From contig NW_022098076.1 of assembly GCF_002288925.2 (NCBI RefSeq), positions 63,419,640 through 63,483,639 of the forward strand: 64,000 nt of DNA, given 5' to 3'. Shown piece by piece: positions 35,805 to 47,896 of the stretch. Made by a program: the position numbers and the translations under genes. The stretch comes from Delphinapterus leucas (lineage: Eukaryota; Chordata; Mammalia; Artiodactyla; Monodontidae). The notes under the pieces were generated by a model. It saw nothing but the letters and a program-made list of their open reading frames with translations, ran no database searches and had not been told where the DNA came from. The stretch's first letter is position 1; each line of letters starts with the position of its first letter.

Positions 35805-36012
35805 GTTTTTTTTTTTTTTTGCGGTACGCGGGCCTCTCTCTGCTGTGGCCTCTCCCGTTGCGGAGCACAGGCTCCGGATGCGCAGGCTCAGCGGCCATGT
35901 CTCACAGGCGTAGCCGCTCTGTGGCATGTGGGATCTTCCCGGACCGGGGCACGAACCCGTGTCCCCTGCATCGGCAGGTGGACTCTCAACCACTGCGCCA
36001 CCAGGAAAGCCC
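35805..36012 (-). mobile_element. CHR-2-like SINE
   Basis: A complete short-type SINE on the minus strand, with a T-run on the left. An exact 9-base duplication CTGCCTTTG lies at 35796-35804 and 36013-36021. It sits only about 75 bases beyond the 5' end of the large L1, outside its target-site duplication. Confidence 0.94.
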
Positions 36013-36094
36013 CTGCCTTTGTTTTAACTACTGCTTTTTTATTTCTTGGTATAGATGTATTGTCACTTTTTTTGCTATTGTTTAAAAATATTTA

Positions 36095-36315
36095 AGATTA
36101 GGGATAATGGTTGAAGTCAGAATAATTGTTATCTCTGAAGGGGTAGTGGCTGGAGGTGGCATGTGAGAATGTTCTAGGGCCTGTAAATGTTTTATATCTG
36201 GCTATGAGTGCTGATTACATTGGTGTATACATGTATAAAAATTGTCTGTGTACTTTTACATGCTTTATTGTGTGTAAAGTATACCTCGATTTTAAAAAGT
36301 TTAAAAAAGTGATTA
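36095..36315 (+). repeat. Old L1M-type 3' end, sense
   Basis: It shows a 'ggggtagtggctggaggtggca' block, 'gagtgctgattacattggtgt', and a 'gtgtaaagtatacctcgattttaaaaagttt' terminus, the pattern of L1ME/L1M4-type 3' UTRs. Only the last ~220 bases are present. Confidence 0.6.
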
Positions 36316-36394
36316 AAGTCATTATACTTTAAATATATGATAAAGTATTGCATCACATTTCTAAAGATATAGGACAGGGATATAGAAAAGGAGA

Positions 36395-36486
36395 GCTGGA
36401 AAGGAAGAGAGCTAACATTCATTAAGTACCTTTTTTCTTGTAAGCATACGATATAATTTCTCATTTAATTATCAACAACTCTACTA
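36395..36486 (-). repeat. MIR SINE, antisense, left part
   Basis: Antisense MIR from 'taacattcattaagtacc' to 'taattatcaacaactctac'. The remainder lies beyond the inserted CHR-2, starting near 36704. Confidence 0.75.
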
Positions 36487-36502
36487 AGTGGGTAGTATTC
36501 TT

Positions 36503-36703
36503 TTTTTTTTTGCGTTACGCGGGCCTCTCACTGTTGTGGGGTCTCCCGTTGTGGAGCACAGGCTCCGGACGCGGAGGCTCAGCGGCCATGGCTCACTGGC
36601 CCAGCCGCTCTGCGGCATGTGGGATCTTCCCAGACCGGGGCACGAACCCGTGTGCCTTGCAACGGCAGGCGGACTCTCAACCACTGCGCCACCAGGGAAG
36701 CCC
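36503..36703 (-). mobile_element. CHR-2-like SINE inserted in a MIR
   Basis: A complete short-type SINE. The host MIR is duplicated around it as AGTGGGTAGTATTCTT (36487-36502) and AGTGGGTAATATTCTT (36704-36719), one mismatch in 16 bases. Confidence 0.95.
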
Positions 36704-36815
36704 AGTGGGTAATATTCTTATTCCATTTTTGTAGGTGAGGAGACAGACTCAAAATCAATTGCTCAAATTCACACATACTTGGTAAGTACCAGAGTTGGGA
36801 TTTGAACTGAGATCA
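36704..36815 (-). repeat. MIR SINE, antisense, right part
   Basis: This continues the MIR broken by the CHR-2: 'attccatttttgtaggtgaggaga', 'agtaccagagttgggatttgaact'. Joined to the left part it covers most of a MIR. Confidence 0.75.
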
Positions 36816-38515
36816 TTAAAAACTCTAAAGGTCTGAATGTAATTCTGAAAAGAGAGGCTGTAAAGTTGAAGGTGAGCTCAGAGGCTGAGTGAATTGCCCA
36901 AGTCTTTGCCATGGGCCAGTGACACATCCATTTGTCTCCTAGCCCACTGCTCTTTAGTGCAACAAATGATTTCCTCTCTGTTTCATTTTCAGTGTTTAAC
37001 AAAGTTATGGAAGAAAATACTTTAGGTGAGGATTTACTGATGGAGGAACTTCTAGAAATTTCCTACTGTCAAAGATGCAAATATTTAAAATTTATGCAAG
37101 AGTGAACCAAACTACTTGAGCATCTGAGAACTTTCTTTTCACTTTGGTCTGGGGAAGCTTGCAAATTATATGCCTTTGTAGAAAATGATTTGATTTATAA
37201 CCTCAGAAATGTATATGAAAGCTAAGGATTTTCCTTGTTTTGGAACTGTGATACATCATTTATTTAAAGGTATTTAAAGGTAGTAAGAATAGTTTAAATG
37301 ACAAAGAAGAGAATCTGAGACAATTTAGAAAAATTTATATAAAAGTGTAAATTTCATAAACCTCTATATCATTTTAGTTATAGAGACTGGCACTCCTTTT
37401 CTGGCTCTTTCCTCTCAGTTTAATTCATTAGAAGTCTTTAAAGCTCCCTTTTCTATACTTTTCACTATTAAAAACATTTTTTTCTTCATTCTTTTCCTCT
37501 TGATAATTTTTGTCCACTTCTTGTTACTGAGTTATGTTTCCATTACATCTCAGCACATGGCATGATGTTGTTTACATCAAATCCATCTAACTGTATTTTA
37601 GAGATTGTTAATTGTGCTCTTTTAGTAATGACAGGAATGTAGCAAGAACACATACTCCTCATATCATCAGTTTACTCCCATAATTGGAATAAATTCTTTC
37701 TGATGTGTTATGTGTTGAGAATCATACAACTTTTCAACCATCAAGGGCACATTTGCTAGAGCTGTAAATAATAGAATCTTAGAATAACCATGGAAGAGGA
37801 CTAATTTTGCACAGGAGAAAACAAAAGCCCAAGTGCAAATTGGTTTCTCTCATCAGCCAATAATCTGGGTCATATAACCTAAAGTAAATGATGTCTTTTC
37901 TTTATAGTACTGATTAAATTAATCTGTAATGCTTGCTCTCTTAGTTGATTTGGTTTTGGAGGTGTATATTATAATACATGCAAAGTTGGGAATGCTTTTG
38001 GACCCAAAAGCATTTATAAACATAGTTTATAAACATAGAATCACTGGTAAAGATAGAACAAGTAAGTGTACAGCATATTTCTTCTGGCTACTTGGGCTCG
38101 TCAGCATGAAGCCAGGTTATAAGTCAGAAGAATCACCTTAGAAAGGCCCTCAAGGTCAGTGATATTTTATTCCTTGTTGCCTCTAGAGTAGCCACAAATA
38201 AAAGGCATAGACCTACGTTTTCTCTGCTAGAATATACATTATATGCTAAATGAAATCTTTGGCTCTTTTTGACGGTCTCTCTGCATTAAAGAACAACAGA
38301 GCCAAGTCCAACTGCATGACCACTGTCTTTCACATGATTGTAGTTTTCTGATGATGCCAAATCCACAAAGCATGTTCAAGTCTATGATCTGAGAGAGAAA
38401 AGGTTTTGTTCAAGGTGAGTTATGATTACTTCAGTAGAAATATATTTCGAAATGTAATTTCTGGAATGTGCTATTTTATGACATGTAAGTCTAGAAGGAG
38501 GTATATTCCCCCTTC
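36816..38515. other. Unique sequence, nothing recognised
   Basis: About 1.7 kb of AT-rich unique sequence. A 70-codon frame at 37929-38141 shows no family similarity. No repeat was recognised. Confidence 0.45.
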
Positions 38516-38519
38516 CCCC

Positions 38520-38948
38520 AATAAGGTCATTTTCTCATTTTTCTTTACTGATTGCAAAAATAATAGATTGATGGAGAAAATCTAAGCAATATGGAAAAGT
38601 ATTAAAAAATAAAGTCATCCTAATACCCGAGAAATGTTAACATTTTGGTAAACATTCCCCCCGACATCTCTCTATGCATTTATTTTGTCCATCTACGTTT
38701 GTGTGTGTGTATTTATGTAAATGATATAATATTCTTTTGTACTTTGTTTTTTACTCAACAATCTGTCATGGAGATTCTCTTTCCTTTAATAAGTATTAAA
38801 TTCCTTTTAACATCTATGTAGCCGCCCCATGTATAGCTATGTATAGCTACACCAGAATTTAACTAATCCCCAAGTGATGGATATTAGGTTGTTTCTAATT
38901 ATGATTATAATAAGCAAGGGCTGAATTAACATTTTATACATGTATCTT
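38520..38948 (-). repeat. Old L1 fragment (ORF2 end and 3' part), antisense
   Basis: It contains 'gttaacattttggtaaacatt', a 'ctatgcatttattttgtcc' block, 'acaccagaatttaactaatcc' and 'gatggatattaggttgtttctaat'. The last is the antisense of the common L1 'ggaaacaacctaa' segment. Confidence 0.6.
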
Positions 38949-39150
38949 TTTAAAAATTTTTATGGCGTATAGTTGATTTACAATGATGTGTTAGTTTCTG
39001 CTGTACAGCAAAGTGAATCAGTTATACACATACATATAACCACTGTTTTTTAGATTCTTTTTCCATGTAGGCCATTACAGAGTATTGAGTAGAGTTCCCT
39101 GTGCTATACAGTAGGTCCTTATTAGTTATCTATTTTGTATATAGTAGTGC
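38949..39150 (-). repeat. L1 3' UTR fragment, antisense
   Basis: It begins 'ggcgtatagttgatttacaatg' and continues 'tgttagtttctgctgtacagca', 'gtgaatcagttatacacata' and 'tccctgtgctatacagtagg', the antisense 3' UTR of a mid-age L1. It was probably inserted into or next to the older fragment to its left. Confidence 0.8.
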
Positions 39151-39744
39151 TTATACATGTAGAATTACCAGTAAAATAGATAAATTCCTGTAAATCTGAT
39201 CCATGTCACTCATTTGCTGTCCAAAAACTTCTTTTTACATTTTACCAATTTTCATTGCTACCGACAACATTGGAGAATATGGTAGCAGATCCTTCAGTTC
39301 ACTGGCTTGCAAGTCTTCAAATATTCAATATTAATATACATGAATTTTGGCAAACACATGTCATTCTTACTGAGTAGATTAAAACAGATGTGACATTAAG
39401 GATTAGTAGGCAAAACGAGTCTTTCCGACTGTTTGCCAAGCTGTCAGAAAAAAGTTCTTCTTCCTCCACACTCTTACATGCAATACTTTGTATGTACCTC
39501 TAATGCAACATATCTGATTTTCACTTATATTCTTAGGTGTCTTTCCAATTAAAATGTTAGCTCCCTGAAGGCAGGAACTGTACTGCAACCCTGCAAGGAT
39601 CTTGTAAGCTGTGTCTGTCCTTCAGTAAACTTTGCAGATGGATAAATAAACACAAAACTTTCTGTTTGCTTCTCGCTCATTTAGCAGCTTCCACCTCCTT
39701 CTTTTCCTTTGGCTTTTGAGATATAAGAGTAATATTTGCCCAGG
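39151..39744 (+). repeat. Mostly unique, with a short L2-like tail at 39555-39645
   Basis: The block 'gttagctccctgaaggcaggaactgt' followed by 'tccttcagtaaac' resembles a sense L2 3' UTR. The remainder of the interval is not recognised. Confidence 0.35.
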
Positions 39745-39975
39745 GCAAACAGACTTGGAGCGTGGGAGGCACCATTGTGTAATGGATGTTAAATAGGCCT
39801 CGTTTAACTTTTGGCTTTCTGATTTTGTTAGCTCTATAACCCTGGGCAAATTGCCTAATTTCCTTCTCTGTGAAATGAAGGTAATTGGTTTGACTTCAGA
39901 AAGTACAGATTAAAGAGATCATGTTTTAAAGCCTTTAGCATGGTGCCTAGTGTAACACTTGATAAATAGTAGCTG
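39745..39975 (+). repeat. MIR SINE, sense
   Basis: Sense MIR blocks are visible: 'caccattgtgtaatgga', 'agctctataaccctgggcaaa', 'ctgtgaaatgaagg' and 'ttagcatggtgcctagtgta'. Confidence 0.75.
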
Positions 39976-40790
39976 TATTATTTTCTCAAAGGAACAGATA
40001 TACTAAAAAACAAAACAGAACAAAACCTACCCTCCAAACAAAATACGATATCACTGGCTATTTCTGCCTTCTACTCTTGTGGACGCATCAACTTCTGTAC
40101 TGGAGGCAACCAGAAGCTAAAATGTTAATAGAGATTAGGTCTGAGACTCTTAACAGAATCAATCTGAAACATGTCTGTAGATAAAAATTAAGTTTTTGGT
40201 TTTCAAAACTGATAGAAGTGCTTAGTTTATTGAAATAGGGGAAGAATAGGATTGGGCCAGATAGGGTAACAGTAGAGTATTTTATTAGGCTAAAAAATAA
40301 CTTTAGGCAGTCTCTAGCCTAAAGCATTATACAGTTCCAGAGAATAAAAAAAAAAATGTGAAAGTTGAACTATCGTGATCTTTGTTCTTTCTTAACTAGC
40401 AACTGACCTTTCGTAATGACAAACTTCTTTAACCTTTTTTGCACTAGGACCATTATTGGTTTTCACCATGCTTACCTTACTGTACTTGAGCATATGTACC
40501 TGAGCTTATTTTCCATGTAACAGTTGGGTCTTAAAAATGTGGGAACATCTTGTGGAACTGCTCATTAAAGTGTCAACCAGGTTTCTGCATTTGCTGCTAG
40601 AGATGGCTCAGAAAAATTCAGCATCACCCGTGTGTCATATTTTCAATACTTTCTTCCCTCCACACAAGTTTCTTGTATATTAAGCTGGTTATAAGCAGTG
40701 AGTGCTCTTCTAAAAATCTGTGGCACCAAATGTGGCAACATCTTCTGCACATAATAAGTGTTTGCAAATTTTGGTCAAAGATAGCTCTCT
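39976..40790. other. Unique sequence, nothing recognised
   Basis: No element or coding frame was recognised. The stretch near 40010-40040 is CAAAA-rich. Confidence 0.45.
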
Positions 40791-40792
40791 TT

Positions 40793-41393
40793 GCCCGGAG
40801 ATGGAAACAGCCTAAGTGCCCATCATCGGATGAATGGATAAAGAAGATGTGGCACATATATACAATGGAATATTACTCAGCCATAAAAAGAAACGAAATT
40901 GAGCTATTTGTAATGAGGTGGATAGACCTAGAGTCTGTCATACAGAGTGAAGTAAGTCAGAAAGAGAAAGACAAATGCCATATGCTAACACATATATATG
41001 GAACTTAAGAAAAAAAATGTCATGAAGAACCTAGGGGTAAGACAGGAATAAAGATACAGACCTACTAGAGCATGGACTTGAGGATATGGGGAGGGGGAAG
41101 GGTAAGCTGTGACAAAGCGAGAGAGAGGCAAGGACATATATACACTACCAAACGTAAGGTAGATAGCTAGTGGGAAGCAGCCGCATAGCACAGAGAGATC
41201 AGCTCGGTGCTTTGTGACCGCCTGGAGGGGTGGGATAGGGAGGGTGGGAGGGAGGGAGACGCAAGAGGGAAGAGATATGGGAACATATGTATATGCATAA
41301 CTGATTCACTTTGTTATAAAGCAGAAACTAACACACCATTGTAAAGCAATTATACCCCAATAAAGATGTTAAAAAAAATAAAAAAAGATGAGC
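40793..41393 (+). mobile_element. 5'-truncated L1 (ORF2 end and 3' UTR), sense
   Basis: It starts at 'cccggagatggaaacagcc' near the ORF2 C-terminus. An open stretch reads [20 protein letters not shown] and [20 protein letters not shown] to the ORF2 end HIYGT. The 3' UTR follows and ends in CCCAATAAAGATG plus an A-rich tail at about 41372-41387. It is nearly identical over this part to the large L1 at 28.6 kb, so it is a recent 600-base insertion. I could not settle a target-site duplication. Confidence 0.93.
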
Positions 41394-41549
41394 AAAATAT
41401 ATACTTCATGAGACCAATTGAATAACCTCTTCTATGGAAGCAAAGACACACTTCTTCTCCTTCCTCTAAGGAAGCCAGATCCTGATTCATTTTTTGTTTA
41501 AGACTCAGCAGAAACACAATGCTTCATTTTATAGAGGCTTATTACAACC

Positions 41550-41935
41550 CAATGACAGCACTATAATTTCCTTCAGGGTGAAGTGCTCCACTTGGCTTTA
41601 GGCCAGCTAAGCTCCATGTCATTTAGCACTTCTGTAACTTCTGACACAGGCAAATACCTTCACAGTAAGTGCATTCTGTATTCTTTTAGGAAGCATTTTT
41701 TTAAAACGTTGTTTTAACAGTAACTCATTTGAAGCAGCAGTCAGATTTTGCATGTGACCAGATTTCATTTCCCTGATACGGGCATTCAGATAGTCCATAA
41801 ACCATTGCAAGTGACGGTACCACCCACTTCTTCTGAGGCCAAAGCAGTCATAAAGTCAATTTGGCATGCAGAGGGCCTTTTGGTTCTTTTGTCAAAGGAA
41901 ACCTGTAATTGTAAAATTCCTCCTTGGTTTCATTG
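41550..41935 (-). pseudogene. Unidentified coding-like segment, possible retropseudogene
   Basis: On the minus strand a stop-free frame of about 80 codons ends at 41619 and includes LYDCFGLRRSGWYRHLQWFM, then LNARIREMKS and KKMLPKRIQNALTVKVFA. It is rich in Lys, Arg and charged residues, unlike the chance frames elsewhere. Just upstream, in another frame, reads NNETKEEFYNYRFPLTKEPK, which could be the same product after a frameshift. I do not recognise the protein. There is no poly(A) or target-site duplication to prove retrotransposition, and chance remains possible. Confidence 0.25.
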
Positions 41936-42554
41936 TTCACGTAGACCTAAATAATGTTTCCTTGTCTTTTTCTGATTATGTGCTATGTGGTCAGTCTTGA
42001 TATTGTTTTGAAGAAGTTATAGACAGTTAAGTAAACATCTTAGGGAAATAGCTAAGATCTAAAGCTAGGAACACTTCATATTTTTGTCTATAAAAAAAGA
42101 CACATAGTTTTTTCAGAAGCCTCCTACCCCACCCCCCATGCCTGTCACTTGTTATCACTGTGGACTTTTGCCCCAGGAGACTGTGTCTCTACATAAAAGT
42201 TGTGTAATCCTTACTTCCTGAATGGGACCTACCTAAGTGCTTACACATAATACTCACCTCCCACATGGACAGGCATGGTGGCTGCTGGGTGACGGGAGGG
42301 GACATACCAGAGGGGTGAGGGGAGGAATCCTCAGAAGCAAGCACAGCTGTGGAGCAGATCTTTGATCCAACAGCAAAGCTGAGTCCAGCCAATTAGAGAC
42401 ATGGCATTCTGCTTTAGCAACCAACATGACATGACAAGCATGCTGCGACTGCTTCCAAAGACTTCCCTCCTTTTGGCTTAGACTGGGGTGGGATGAGGAT
42501 AGAAAATGGGAAGACTAAGGGGAAAAACAAAGTATTAGTTTCTTTCCCCATTTA
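41936..42554. other. Unique sequence, nothing recognised
   Basis: No repeat was recognised. A 67-codon minus-strand frame near 42189-42392 shows no similarity. Confidence 0.45.
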
Positions 42555-42820
42555 TTGACTATAAACACAAACATTGACTAGGTGCTCTTTATGGGGCCAG
42601 GCACTGTGCTCAGTGTTTTACATGCAGTCTCTTTCTTAGTTCTCACAATACCATCAAGCAGGTAAGTTTCAGTCTTCATTTAGCAGTGAAGGAAACTGAA
42701 ACTTTGGAGAGGCTGAGAAAGTTGCCCAAGGTCACACAGTAAGAGGCAAAGCTGGGACAGTATCCTGCTATGAGGCCAAGCCTATGCTCTTAACCAATGT
42801 GCTACACTGCCTCTCTGTGT
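42555..42820 (-). repeat. MIR SINE, antisense, nearly full length
   Basis: The best-preserved MIR in the window: 'ggccaggcactgtgctcagt', 'tagttctcacaataccatc', 'gaaggaaactgaaactttgg', 'ttgcccaaggtcacacagtaa', 'gaggcaaagctgggac' and 'ccaagcctatgctcttaacc' follow in family order. Confidence 0.92.
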
Positions 42821-44864
42821 TAGAACATCTTTCTTCTTTTCTCCCCAGCACAGTGGAAGCTAAGTAGAAGATAAGAAACCTGCTAGATGGTAGATGTCTG
42901 GAGGGACTAGTTCTTTGTCATAATATTAATATTATATTGTTATAGTCAAGTATGTTAAATTGTTATGTTTATCTGAAACAACTAAGAAACTTAAATCAGC
43001 TTGAGCAAATGTAATTCAAGCTGTTTGATCTCTAAAATGGGGTTATAATGATCCCTGTCTGTTGGCCTCTCTCTGTCTGTCTCTGGTTTTCTGAAGTGAG
43101 CTTTTGTTTTGCAGGAACAGTTGTTAGGGAGCAATACCAGCTGCAGGGGAACAATTCCTGACATTATCTCCTCCCGCTCTCTAACTTCCCTCCCCACAAC
43201 CTCCGGGTCCTGGCAAGTGCTATTATTTTGAGTGGGTATTGCCAGGGACAGGAAGCTCTCACATTTATTTCTCTGATACAATTTATTGAAGCAAAAGCTT
43301 CTCGAAAAGAGGCCCCAGCAGTGTATCTGGTTCAGATTCAAACCTTCAGGGGAGAAAACGTCTGCCAATACAATTTAGCTGGAAGCTAGAGAGACAGAAG
43401 GAGGAGGAACACTTTTGGGAGTTTTGAGCACTCTGATGTCCATAGCCTCCTATGTTTGGTGCCCTCAGGGGTAGTTGCATCTCAGAGCATAAACCGGAGA
43501 AAAGGGAACTTCCAACATCATGTAATGTCCTCTGATGGAGACGTTAGATTTAGGGTTGGTCTAATTTACTTTGACTACTCATTTCTGAAAATGGCCTGTG
43601 GGATGCAGAACCCATCCTTAAATTAAGGCTTCCCCTTATTCCAGATTTCCTGTGAGGGAGTATGTTCAGATAACCAAAACCAGATAATCATACAGATAAC
43701 CAAAATCTGTGTGAATTCCCCAGGTCTTCCACAAAAGTGTAAAGCTTTCTGTTATATTGGAGGTTCTCAATCTTCTGTGTTTTTATCATACTTTCAAGTG
43801 CTGGAATTTTTGGCAACACAAATGAAGGACTTCAAAGTATCAAAGCTACACCACCATCCCCATTACGATAAAACAATATGTCACAGTGTTCATAAAAATA
43901 ACTACAGCAGGGCACAGCTTGTGTGCTTGCCTTTCTGTGCTATGTCTAGGTTCAAGGACAGCTGTTTAGTGCCCTTACCTTGATGTCTAATATGTTCGTG
44001 GAAAAAACTGTTTACATGTTTCAGAAAACATACAGTCTTTGTTGCTGGTTTGCTGTTACTCTTTGCAGGATGAATCTTGGCATCTCAGTAACAGTATGTA
44101 TACTCAGTAGCAGCAAAGATAATTTTTTTTTTGTGAAAGTTCAAATTCTGGGGTGCCATAGCATACTGTTTAAAAACCACTGCCCTATATACTTGAAAAG
44201 TAAATCATGATAAAAGAGCAGAATGAAAAAACAGAACTGCATCTGAGGGAGCTTGCCCAAATGGTGCTACACTGGCATCTGAAAGGAGACCTTTGCCTTC
44301 TGTGGGTGGGGTGACAATGCTTTTCATGTTAGTGACACTCAGAGCTGGCTGCTTTGGGAGACATTTAGACAAGAGGTAGCTTGGTAAAGTCTGGATAATG
44401 AGTCAAGAATTTCAATGGGTTCTCATAGTTCGATGATTTAGAGATGGATACATGGAAAACAATATTAAATATATATACTTAAAAGTTGTCACTTGTTTGG
44501 TATTAAAGGATCAGGTTGACAAGTCCCTGGCATGCATTTAGAGAAGCTTGTGGTATTATCACTCCACGTTCAGATCACCCAAGTGATTCAAAGGAGATTG
44601 GCCATGTTTATTTATTCATATGCACATTAATTTAGAAATTTGGCTGGGAAACTTTCATTCCCTTTGTCTTAAAGCAAATATCTGAAGTTGATCCCTTTTA
44701 AATACCACAGAATTCATTCCTCAACTTTCAAAGTATCGTAGGCAAATGTAATTCTGAGTAGTTTTGAGAAATGGGCCAGAAAGAGAAGGGACGAATAAAA
44801 CCCAACACATTTCAGAGTTAGGCTGTGCCTAGTGCTTATATACAGTGTGGCTGGGCCAATACCT
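42821..44864. other. Unique sequence, nothing recognised
   Basis: About 2 kb without recognised repeats. The 125-codon minus-strand frame at 42991-43368 and the 90-codon plus-strand frame at 43711-43983 show no family similarity and no supporting gene context. Confidence 0.4.
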
Positions 44865-45745
44865 GGTTCAAACATTCGTTGATGGTCTGCTATGTACTGA
44901 GTCTAAATTCTAGGCTCTGGTGATAAAACAATGAATAAGACAGATCAGTTTCCTTTGTTTTTCCTGGGAGGGGAAAATAATAAAGTACACAAATAAATAT
45001 ACGATATGGCAGAAAGGGAGGAACAGAGAGTCATGGGGTGGGAAGGGAGCTACCAGTCCTAATGCACAATGGGTAGTTAGGGAAGGACTTCTGATAAGGT
45101 GACATTTGAACAGAGAACTGGTGAGCCACGTGGGTATCTGTGGCAACTGAATTCCAGGCTGCAGAACATCAAAGGCAATGAACCCGAGGTGGCAGCGTAA
45201 CTGGCAAGCTCAAGACCAACAAGAAGACCATTGTGAATGTATCAGAGTGAGCCAGGATGGCACTGGTAGGTGGAAAGATGGAGGGTGAGGGGAGAATCAT
45301 ATTGGTTCTTATAGATCAATGTAAGACTTTGGCTTTTATTCTGAGTGAGAGGAATCCACTGAAGAGTTTTGAGCAGAGGAGTGACATGATCAGGCTTATA
45401 TTTTGGCTGCTGTGTGGGAGACATGGTGGCAGGGAGAGTGGGTAGGAGGCTATTTTGATAATCCAGGTGAGAAATGATGGTGACTTGGACCAGGATGGTA
45501 GTGGTGGCAGTGGTGAGAAGTGGTCAGACTCTGGATGTATTTTAAAGATAGAGTTGATATGATTTGCTGGTGGATTGAATGTGGAGTGTGAAAGAAAGAG
45601 AGGAGACAAAGATGACTCCAAGGTACTTTCCACTTGGTGCCCAGGGAAATGGCCCTTCCCTTGGTAATTTTTCTAGATGTGAACTGTGGGTGGGACTGTG
45701 GGGACAGAAATGAGGTCACAAGGAAGCAGGATATGCTCAGAATGG
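44865..45745 (-). repeat. L2 LINE, ORF2 C-terminus and 3' UTR, antisense
   Basis: The left end is the antisense L2 3' UTR ('aggctctggtgataaaacaatg'), followed by 'ggtgacatttgaacagagaac' and 'tttgagcagaggagtgacatg'. On the minus strand a frame reads DHVTPLLKTLQWIPLTQNKS, which fits the conserved end of the L2 ORF2. At about 880 bases this is the longest L2 piece in the window. Confidence 0.88.
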
Positions 45746-46460
45746 AGATTTAGGCAGCTTGTTTTTCAGTGCATAATTACAAACAGTTTTGGTTCAATCT
45801 ATCCATTTGGTACCCAGAGTTTGTAATGATATTTGGGAAACCTTAAACCCAAACCAAAGTATTTTCCCCTGGAATCCTGAAGGCAGTTCTAGTTACTCCT
45901 CCTCAAGGATGAGAGAAGTGTAGAGAGGAGGGTATAGAGAGAACACTCTGTCTAAACAGCTGGAGGGCAGGCTGAGAAGTTTGAAATCTTTTCTCTGGAA
46001 GAATGAGGGCCAGTTTGAAATTTGCAAAATTATGAAGAGCATGGGAAAACATAAACAGTTTTTTTTTCACCTTTCCTTTCAACATTAGAATTTGCCTGGC
46101 TAAGCTTACAGAGGTGATATTTAAGCAGTGAAAAGGAATTGTTAGTTTGCACAGCAGATAATAAATATATACAACTATAGACTTCAAGGATGACATATTG
46201 ATAGATCGAAAATATAAATAGAGTTGAAAAGGGTTTAGAAAATTCAGGGATAGTGTATGTAGAATAAATTATTATGCAAACTAGGGATTCAGTTGTACCT
46301 TACCAAAATTTTTTGAGTGGGTATTTGTGTATATTATTATACTAACTGCTATATGAGATATAATAATAATAAAATACAATCCCTATGCTCAAGAGTTTGT
46401 AATCAATAGGCATGATGACATGTGCATGAGTACAGAAATTCAAACTCCTTTATAGGGCAC
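45746..46460. other. Unique sequence, nothing recognised
   Basis: No element was recognised. The last part is AT-rich with ATA and AATAAT-type runs near 46360. Confidence 0.45.
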
Positions 46461-46987
46461 TATGGTAGATTGATTGCGTTAATGGCCTGTCCCAGTTTCC
46501 AGTCTTTGCCCTGTATCTTTGTAATTCTGTCCAATTAGACTCTGGGTACATCCATGTGACTTGCTCTGGTCCATGGAACGTTAGCAAATACGATGGCAAG
46601 CAGAGGCTTGAAAAACATGTGTGATTTCTCTTGCCCTCTTGCATGACTGGGTGTATTCTCTTTTTCATCTCTGCTTTGTTGTGAGCATGCCCAGGCTAAC
46701 CTACTGCAGATGTGTGAGAAACAACTAGAGAAGAGCCAAAGCCATATTAAACAAGCTGACAGCCAGCCAACTCCAAACATGTGAGAACGCTCAGCCAAGA
46801 TCAGTGGAAGAGCCTCCCCAGTGCACACTTCTGACTGCTGACCTGTGAGTGACACCAGGTGAGACCAGGAGAGCCACCCAGCTGAACTGTAGGCTCATGA
46901 GCAATAATAAATGGCTATTGTTTTAAGTCACAGAGTTAGGGGATGATTTGTTATGCAGCGTCATTGTGGCAATAGATAACTGATACA
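46461..46987 (+). mobile_element. MLT1-type LTR (ERVL-MaLR), sense
   Basis: The start 'tatggtagattgattgcgtt', the middle 'ctctggtccatggaacgttagc', and the end 'aataaatggctattgttttaagtcac' followed by 'gataactgataca' are diagnostic of older MLT1 LTRs. A polyadenylation signal AATAAA lies near 46906. It is a solitary LTR. Confidence 0.85.
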
Positions 46988-47089
46988 GGCAGTCAAGTTT
47001 CTTTGCAGTGTGACCCCTGCCTACCTCTTTAGTTTCATGTCCCACCACCACTTTATGTTCCTTCAGGCAACTGATTTACCTGAATTTCT

Positions 47090-47425
47090 AAAATGAGATA
47101 TGGTCTCTCGTGCCTTTTTACATGCTATTATCTACTTCTGAAAAGCACATGTCCTTCTCTTCCTGGACAACTATCCTTCCATCAGAGCCCAGATCAGCTG
47201 CTTCTGTGGAAAGTCATCCTGATGCCCCAGGCTGGGTTACGTGCTCCTTCCCTGTGCCAGTGGGAGCAGCTCTAGCACAGAACACACATACACATGATTA
47301 CAATTTAGTAGGTTAAGCGTGTTCTCTCCCTCATAAGCAGAAGTGTCTTGAAGGCAGGGATGGTATTCTCTATGTCCTGAGGGCAGTGTTTAGCACAAAA
47401 TAGAATTTCCACACACACTGGTAAG
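47090..47425 (+). repeat. L2-like 3' region, sense
   Basis: The blocks 'catcctgatgccccaggctgg', 'gtcttgaaggcagggatgg' and 'gagggcagtgtttagcacaaa' follow the L2 3' UTR order, though diverged. Confidence 0.45.
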
Positions 47426-47439
47426 CTTATTAAAAACGT

Positions 47440-47620
47440 CTCTTTACCTTAATGTAACAGAGTTCTAAGTCCCATAAAGAAAGGAAAGATACTAAGAAAA
47501 CAGAGAAGACTTCATAGAAGAGGCAGAAATTGAAATGCTCCTTAGATTTAATGGATGGAGAGGGTTTGGGAGGTGGAGAACGTTTCAGGCAGAAGTTACA
47601 GCCATGAACAATGGCAAAGT
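47440..47620 (-). repeat. L2-like fragment, antisense
   Basis: The block 'gaagacttcatagaagaggcag', followed by 'gagaacgtttcaggcagaag' and 'gccatgaacaatggcaaag', resembles the antisense L2 3' region. Confidence 0.4.
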
Positions 47621-47896
47621 GGTACTCTGGTTGTTGAATTGTCCAGTATCATTTTATTGGAGGAGTCATAAGCTGTTGTAATGAGACAGGGTCATTTTGT
47701 GGGGACTTGAATAGCATGTTAAGATATTTGCTTCATTTTGTAGGGGAGTGACACCATAAGAACCATATTTTGATGGGTTACTTTGGAAGTAGCATATAGA
47801 ATATATTGGGGGTCAGAGGGCAGACAGCAGAAGCAAGAAGAACTACAATCCTGCAGCCTGTGGAACAAAAACCACATTCACAGAAAGACAGACAAA

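Noticed and set aside
40777..41397. Possible target-site duplication AAAGATAGC / AAAGATGAGC around the 40.8 kb L1
   Set aside because: The left copy is not adjacent to the L1 start and the match needs a gap, so it is not convincing.
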